A DNA stretch of 8,447 bases from the NCBI GenBank assembly GCA_046728935.1, contig JBKPFS010000053.1:1-8447 (forward strand). Direction: 5' to 3'. Source of the stretch: DATAFO01 sp046728935. GTDB lineage: Bacteria; Actinomycetota; Thermoleophilia; Solirubrobacterales; 70-9. Below are positions 4,889-8,447 of this stretch, in pieces (the stretch's first letter is position 1; every line of letters starts with the position of its first letter). The notes beneath the pieces were generated by a model. The model made no database searches and was not told the origin of the DNA. It saw only the letters and a list, made by a program, of their open reading frames with translations. Both the position numbers and the translations under genes were made by a program.

Positions 4889-6183
4889 TCCGCGGCTTCA
4901 GTGGGCTCGGCCTCGCCGGCGGGCTCGGCCGGCTGCTGGCCCAGCAGGGCCGCCGTGGTCTGCTCGAGCACTCGCCGCCAGGCCGACAGCTTCTCCTCCT
5001 CGCGCTCGACCTGGTCGAGCACGTGGCTCACGCGGCGGGCGGAGATCTCGATCCCGTGCCGCTCGGCGATCGCCTTGTAGCGGTCGTAGTCGCGGGCGAG
5101 CCTCAGCGTCACCGACTCGAACCCGTGCTTGGCGATCTCGAGCCGCGCGCGGTAGTCGAGGATCGAGGTGCCGAACATCAGCTCGTCGTCGAGCTCGGGC
5201 TCGATGAGGATGAAGTCGACGCCCGGATACTCCTGCTCCCAGTGCTCGACCGCGCGACGCAGGCGGTCGTGCGAGAGGACGCGGAAGGCCTGGTTGCCGA
5301 TCGCCATGAAGCCCATGTCGGAGACGCGCCGCGCGCGCTCGCCGGTGATCGTCGGGATGTTCTTCGAGAAATCGTTGATGTAGGGGACGAGCGGGTTGAT
5401 GACGATGATGAACTTCGCTCCCCGCTCCACCGCGATGTCGACGTTCGTGGTCGAGCGGATGCCACCGTCGATGAACTCGCGCCCCTTGATCTCAACCGGC
5501 TGGTAGATCATCGGCAGGGCGCCGGAGGCCGCGACCGCCTTCGAGATCGGCACGTCGGCCCAGGGGGCCTCTCCGAGCACCACGCGCTCGGTCGTGTCGA
5601 GGTCGGTGGCGGTGATGTAGAGCTCGCGCTCCAGCAGCCTGAAGTCGTTGGTGCGATCGGGATCCGAGAGCACCTCGTCGACGTAGCGCTCGATCCCGTC
5701 GCCCGTGTACACGCCGGTGGGCAAGCCGCTGGCGAGGCCGGTGAGCAGGTCAACGGCGGAGACCTCTCCGAGGTTGGCCACCAGCTCGCGCGCCACTCCG
5801 GCGACCCGCAGGGGAAAGGTGAGCGACTTCTTCAGGAAGCCGCGGTAGTTGAGCCGCAAGAGCGTGCCGAGGTCGATGTCCCGGATCGGCGAGGGGAGCT
5901 CGCGATTGAGCACCCGCATCATCTCCTCCGGCGTGACGCCGTTGGCGACCATGCTGCTGACGAAGGCCCCCGCGCTGGTGCCGACGTAGAGGTCGAACTC
6001 GTTGATGGTCCGGTTCACCGAGAGCAGGTCGAGCGCACGCAGGGCGCCGATCTCGTAAACGCCACCGGTGAACCCGCCGCCCCCGAGCACCAGCGCGGTC
6101 TTCGAGCTGCGCCTGCGACCCCTCTTGGCCCGGGCCCCGCGCGCCCTTGTCGCAGGGGTCTCGAGCTCGACTACCTTGCCCAC
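4885..6183 (-). CDS. Patatin-like phospholipase / acyl hydrolase
   Basis: A 432-residue patatin-family (PF01734) serine hydrolase that cleaves acyl esters of phospholipids or related lipids with a Ser-Asp dyad. After a basic N-terminus (RARGARAKRGRRRSSK, 13-28) comes the first strand and oxyanion loop LVLGGGGFTGG (31-41). The nucleophile elbow is GTSAG (68-72, Ser70) and the catalytic Asp is in FIDGG (Asp239). The domain ends near 330. The remainder, about 340-432, is helical (LARDYDRYKAIAERHGIEI; a charged helix near 388-412) with an acidic Ala/Pro/Glu tail. There is no signal peptide, so it is cytosolic or peripheral; the basic N-terminus may touch membrane. The start is GTG 6183. GATAAT at 6198-6193 is only nine bases upstream and no Shine-Dalgarno is seen, suggesting a leaderless mRNA. 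The stop TAG is the first triplet of repeat arm A. Confidence 0.92.
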   Translation of the reverse strand: MGKVVELETPATRARGARAKRGRRRSSKTALVLGGGGFTGGVYEIGALRALDLLSVNRTINEFDLYVGTSAGAFVSSMVANGVTPEEMMRVLNRELPSPIRDIDLGTLLRLNYRGFLKKSLTFPLRVAGVARELVANLGEVSAVDLLTGLASGLPTGVYTGDGIERYVDEVLSDPDRTNDFRLLERELYITATDLDTTERVVLGEAPWADVPISKAVAASGALPMIYQPVEIKGREFIDGGIRSTTNVDIAVERGAKFIIVINPLVPYINDFSKNIPTITGERARRVSDMGFMAIGNQAFRVLSHDRLRRAVEHWEQEYPGVDFILIEPELDDELMFGTSILDYRARLEIAKHGFESVTLRLARDYDRYKAIAERHGIEISARRVSHVLDQVEREEEKLSAWRRVLEQTTAALLGQQPAEPAGEAEPTEAAD

Positions 6184-6192
6184 GGCCGGGGC

Positions 6193-6198
6193 ATTATC
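6193..6198 (-). promoter_or_regulatory. -10 box of the patatin gene (leaderless type)
   Basis: GATAAT on the minus strand matches TATAAT at five of six positions and ends nine bases before GTG 6183, so the TSS should lie within 0-3 bases of the start codon. The -35 region (about 6216-6222) has no TTGACA-like box and overlaps the right half of the palindrome at 6204-6219. Confidence 0.6.
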
Positions 6199-6203
6199 GC
6201 AGT

Positions 6204-6219
6204 CGGTACACCCGTACCG
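6204..6219. promoter_or_regulatory. Candidate operator: CGGTAC-N4-GTACCG palindrome
   Basis: This perfect 6-bp inverted repeat with spacer ACCC lies between the two divergent -10 boxes (6193-6198 minus, 6233-6238 plus) and covers the -35 regions of both. One dimeric regulator bound here could control the patatin and carboxypeptidase genes together. It is too short and open to act as a terminator. The regulator is unknown. Confidence 0.45.
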
Positions 6220-6232
6220 CTCCAGTGCTCGT

Positions 6233-6238
6233 TAGTCT
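6233..6238 (+). promoter_or_regulatory. -10 box of the carboxypeptidase gene (leaderless type)
   Basis: TAGTCT (TANNNT form) ends eight bases before ATG 6247, placing the TSS at about 6245-6247. No Shine-Dalgarno is present, consistent with a leaderless transcript. Confidence 0.5.
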
Positions 6239-6246
6239 GCCGCGGA

Positions 6247-7659
6247 ATGGCGGCAGGCCCGTTCAGGCAGGGGGGCCGCCCGCGGGTGGTCCAGGCGCGT
6301 CTCGTGGTCGCGGCGGCGGTCGCCGCGGCATGCGTGACTGGCGCCGCGTCCGCCTTCGGTGGCGCGACGCGCCCCGTGCCGACGACGCTGACGCCCACCG
6401 GGTCGCTGGAGTCGGCGCCCACGCCGGTGGCCGCCTCGGGCAGCCCGGCCGCGTCCACTAGCGGGCTCTCCCGCGACGGCCTGGTGCGCAAGCTGCGCAA
6501 CGCGATGCAGTCGGTCGGCGGGCGCAGCGGCGCCTGGGTCAAGGACACAGGCGCGAGCGCCGACGGCGTTCTGTTCTCAAAGTCCGCCGGCAAGCGCCGG
6601 ATCCCGGCCTCGAACGAGAAGCTGTTCACCACCGCCGCGGCACTGGGCCGGTTCGGCCCCACGCACCGCTTCGAGACCCGGGTCTACGCCCGCGGCAAGC
6701 GCACGGGCACCGACGGCGGCGTGCTCGACGGCGACCTGGTCCTGGTCGGTGACGGCGACCCGGCGTTCGGGACGCAGTCGTTCGCGCGCCGCAACGGCCT
6801 GCCGTTGACGCCGATCTCCGACCTCGCCCAGGCGGTCGAGAAGGCTGGGGTCCGCAAGGTCACGGGCAAGGTGCGAGCCGACGACACGATCTTCGACCGG
6901 CGCCGCGGCGTCCCCGCGACGGGCTTTCAGGCCGACGCGGACCTCAGCCCGCTCTCCGGGCTGTCGTTCAACTCCGGGTTCGGCGCAAACGGCTACTCGA
7001 GCGCTCCGGAGCTCGGGGCGGCCCGGACCCTCCGCCGCGCGCTCGGCAAGCGCGACGTGAAGGTGAAGAAGGGCGTCGGCCGGGGCAAGATGAGCGCCAA
7101 GGCCCTCGACCGCTCGACGCCCCTTGGCGTCGCCACCTCGCCCACACTCGCGTCGCTCGCCGAGGCGACGAACGAGCCCTCCAACAACTTCTACGCCGAG
7201 ATGTTGCTGAAGCGGCTCGGCGCTGGCGACTCAAAGCAGGGGACGACGAAGCGCGGCGCCAAGCGGGTGAAGCGGTTCGCGCGCAGCGTCGGCACCCGGG
7301 TCAAGGCCTCCGACGGCTCGGGCCTCGGCCGCCGCAACCGCGTCTCGCCGAAGCAGGTGGGCAAGCTCCTGGTCGCGCTGACGAGGAAGAAGGTCGAGTT
7401 CGGCGACGCCTTCCGCAACTCGCTCGCCGTCGCGGGCCGCGAGGGCACGCTCGCCCATCGGATGCGTGGCACGGCCGCCGAGGGCGTCTGCGAGGGCAAG
7501 ACCGGCACCCTCTCCAACGTCTCCGCCCTGTCGGGCTACTGCCAGGTGGGCGGCGCCCCGATCGCCTTCTCGATCCTGATGAACGGCATCGGCAGCATCG
7601 ACGCCGCCCACCGCGCCCAGGACCGCATGGTGGCCGCGATCGCCCGCTACGAGCGGTAG
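6247..7659 (+). CDS. dacB: Secreted D-alanyl-D-alanine carboxypeptidase/endopeptidase, PBP4 (peptidase S13)
   Basis: A 470-residue penicillin-binding protein of the S13 family that trims or cuts D-Ala peptide ends and cross-links in peptidoglycan outside the membrane. A signal peptide has hydrophobic core ARLVVAAAVAAACVTG and likely cleavage after ASA (residue 36). A Thr/Pro/Ser/Ala-rich linker follows to about 75. Catalytic motifs: SNEK (Ser122-Lys125; usually SNTK), SNN (312-314) and KTG (418-420). Family motifs LSPLSGLSFN (233-242) and DGSGLGRRNRVSP (356-368) are present. The catalytic part is near 395 residues, so the inserted domain is modest. The regions 261-286 and 330-353 are strikingly Lys/Arg-rich. 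The only mature cysteines, C415 and C432, bracket KTG. ATG 6247 is preferred because of the TAGTCT box; the same frame is open much further upstream, but only antisense to the patatin gene. Confidence 0.93.
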   Translation: MAAGPFRQGGRPRVVQARLVVAAAVAAACVTGAASAFGGATRPVPTTLTPTGSLESAPTPVAASGSPAASTSGLSRDGLVRKLRNAMQSVGGRSGAWVKDTGASADGVLFSKSAGKRRIPASNEKLFTTAAALGRFGPTHRFETRVYARGKRTGTDGGVLDGDLVLVGDGDPAFGTQSFARRNGLPLTPISDLAQAVEKAGVRKVTGKVRADDTIFDRRRGVPATGFQADADLSPLSGLSFNSGFGANGYSSAPELGAARTLRRALGKRDVKVKKGVGRGKMSAKALDRSTPLGVATSPTLASLAEATNEPSNNFYAEMLLKRLGAGDSKQGTTKRGAKRVKRFARSVGTRVKASDGSGLGRRNRVSPKQVGKLLVALTRKKVEFGDAFRNSLAVAGREGTLAHRMRGTAAEGVCEGKTGTLSNVSALSGYCQVGGAPIAFSILMNGIGSIDAAHRAQDRMVAAIARYER

Positions 7660-7743
7660 GCGGCGCGGCGGCCAGAGCCCCGAGGCGTCCAATCCCGCAC
7701 GCGTGGCAGGGGTGCTGACGCTGGCGCCACCGCCCGCTACCGC
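7653..7743. terminator. Possible bidirectional terminator enclosing both stop codons
   Basis: GCGGTAG at 7653-7659 pairs perfectly with CTACCGC at 7737-7743, and further bulged GC pairs extend inward (7660-7668 with about 7728-7735). The pair contains the carboxypeptidase stop (7657-7659) and the ligA stop (7739-7737). An inner pair GTGGC/GCCAC lies at 7703-7707 and 7726-7730. The stem is weaker than at the other two convergent junctions and does not share the repeat arms seen there. Confidence 0.35.
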
Positions 7744-8447
7744 GAGCGGCGTTGGGGCGGGAGGCCGCGCTTGGTGGCCGGCTCGCCGACCCCGGATTCG
7801 CTGAGCAGCTCGCGCAGCCGCTCCTCGTCGATGATCTCCGTGCCGACCTCCTCGGCCTTGGCGAGCTTCGAGCCCGGGCTGCCCCCGGCGACCAGGAAGT
7901 CGGTGTTCTTCGACACCGAGCCGGTGACCTTGCCCCCTGCGCGGCGGATCATCTTCGTGGCCTCGTCGCGGCTCAGCGTCGGCAGGGTCCCGGTGAGGAC
8001 GAAGGTCGTGCCCTCGAGGGGCCCGCCCTCGGCACGCCGCTCCTCGGCCGAGAGCTCGAAGCGAAGCCCCCGCTCGCGCAGGCGAGAGATCAGCTCCTGC
8101 GTCGCGTCGTCGGCGAGCTCCTCGCGGATCTGCTCGGCCATGATCGGCCCCACCCCCTCCACCAGCTCGATCTGCTCGGCGTCGGCCTGGCTCAGGGCGT
8201 CGATGGAGCCGAAGTGCTCCGCGAGCGCCTGCGCGGTGACGTAGCCCACCCCCTCGAGCCCGAGCGCGTAGAGGACGATCGGGAACCGTTGGCGTCGCGA
8301 CGCCTCGATCTGGGCGAGCAGGTTCTCGGCCGAGGTCCGCCCGAAGCCGTCAAGCTCGGCGATCCGCTCCGCGGTGAGGTCGTAGATCGAGGCGGGATCG
8401 GTGATCAGGCCCTCGTCGAGGAAGCGCCAGACGTTCTTCTCCCCCAG
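7737..8447 (-). CDS. ligA: NAD-dependent DNA ligase LigA, C-terminal third (runs off window)
   Basis: The last 236 residues of LigA, which seals nicks in replication and repair using NAD+. The frame stays open to base 8447, so the N-terminal adenylation, OB and zinc domains (family length about 670) lie beyond the window edge. The visible part starts LGEKNVWRFLDEGLI, typical of the junction just after the zinc finger. The helix-hairpin-helix domain follows with motifs ELDGFGRTSAENLL (31-44), LEGVGYVTAQALAEHFGS (64-81) and LVEGVGPIMAEQI (95-107 of the visible part). A BRCT domain spans about 142-216 (TFVLTGTLPTLSRDEA, AGGKVTGSVSKNTDFLVAG). A short basic tail ends GLPPQRRSR. An internal GTG near 8249 is not the start, because the frame and family similarity continue upstream. 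The stop is TAG 7739-7737. Confidence 0.96.
   Translation of the reverse strand: MGEKNVWRFLDEGLITDPASIYDLTAERIAELDGFGRTSAENLLAQIEASRRQRFPIVLYALGLEGVGYVTAQALAEHFGSIDALSQADAEQIELVEGVGPIMAEQIREELADDATQELISRLRERGLRFELSAEERRAEGGPLEGTTFVLTGTLPTLSRDEATKMIRRAGGKVTGSVSKNTDFLVAGGSPGSKLAKAEEVGTEIIDEERLRELLSESGVGEPATKRGLPPQRRSR

Noticed and set aside
4843..7659. A 938-codon plus-strand open frame ending with the carboxypeptidase
   Set aside because: Its first 1,400 bases are antisense to the well-supported patatin gene and give Arg/Leu/Val/Asp-rich shadow protein. The signal peptide and -10 box place the true start at 6247.
7737..8249. A short separate 170-residue BRCT protein
   Set aside because: The frame continues to the window edge with LigA helix-hairpin-helix sequence; the GTG at 8249 is an internal Val codon in LEGVGYV.

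Overview
The window is high-GC chromosomal DNA, about 70% GC by eye, with GTG and TTG starts and TANNNT-type -10 boxes close to start codons. It looks actinobacterial. Class Thermoleophilia (Solirubrobacterales-like) is my best guess, but it rests on general feel, not a database match. All recognisable genes are of a core or housekeeping kind. I see no insertion-sequence transposase, phage gene, CRISPR array or defence gene.

Layout: positions 1-503 hold no convincing gene. A tRNA-Pro(CGG) lies on the minus strand (504-577). A VTT/TVP38 (DedA-like) membrane protein (622-1350, +) converges on a two-gene minus-strand unit: a small unrecognised protein (2129-2413) followed by a membrane-anchored DsbA-like thiol oxidoreductase (1396-2103). 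Divergent from that unit, a promoter with a perfect TTGACA box drives a 60-residue IF2_N-like winged-helix protein (2568-2750). A long-chain acyl-CoA synthetase follows (2900-4708). It converges on a patatin-like phospholipase (4885-6183, -). The phospholipase is divergent from a secreted S13 D,D-carboxypeptidase of PBP4/DacB type (6247-7659, +). That gene converges on the 3' third of ligA (7737-8447, -), which runs off the window.

The most unusual feature is a two-copy, REP/BIME-like inverted-repeat family lying exactly at two of the three convergent gene junctions (1348-1415 and 4721-4888). The two copies share both arms (37/40 identical positions in one arm, 28 of about 30 in the other) but lie in opposite orientation. 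One is compact; the other carries about 100 extra bases with a perfect hairpin at its centre. Stop codons of three unrelated genes lie inside the repeat arms, so the element provides gene ends as well as probable bidirectional terminators.

Possible functional links, as inference only: the phospholipase can release fatty acids that the acyl-CoA synthetase would activate; the VTT protein belongs to a membrane-lipid-handling family; and the mature carboxypeptidase has only two cysteines, which bracket its KTG active-site motif, making it a plausible client of an exported DsbA-like enzyme such as the one here. The patatin and carboxypeptidase genes share a 63-bp divergent control region with a perfect palindrome between two apparently leaderless promoters.
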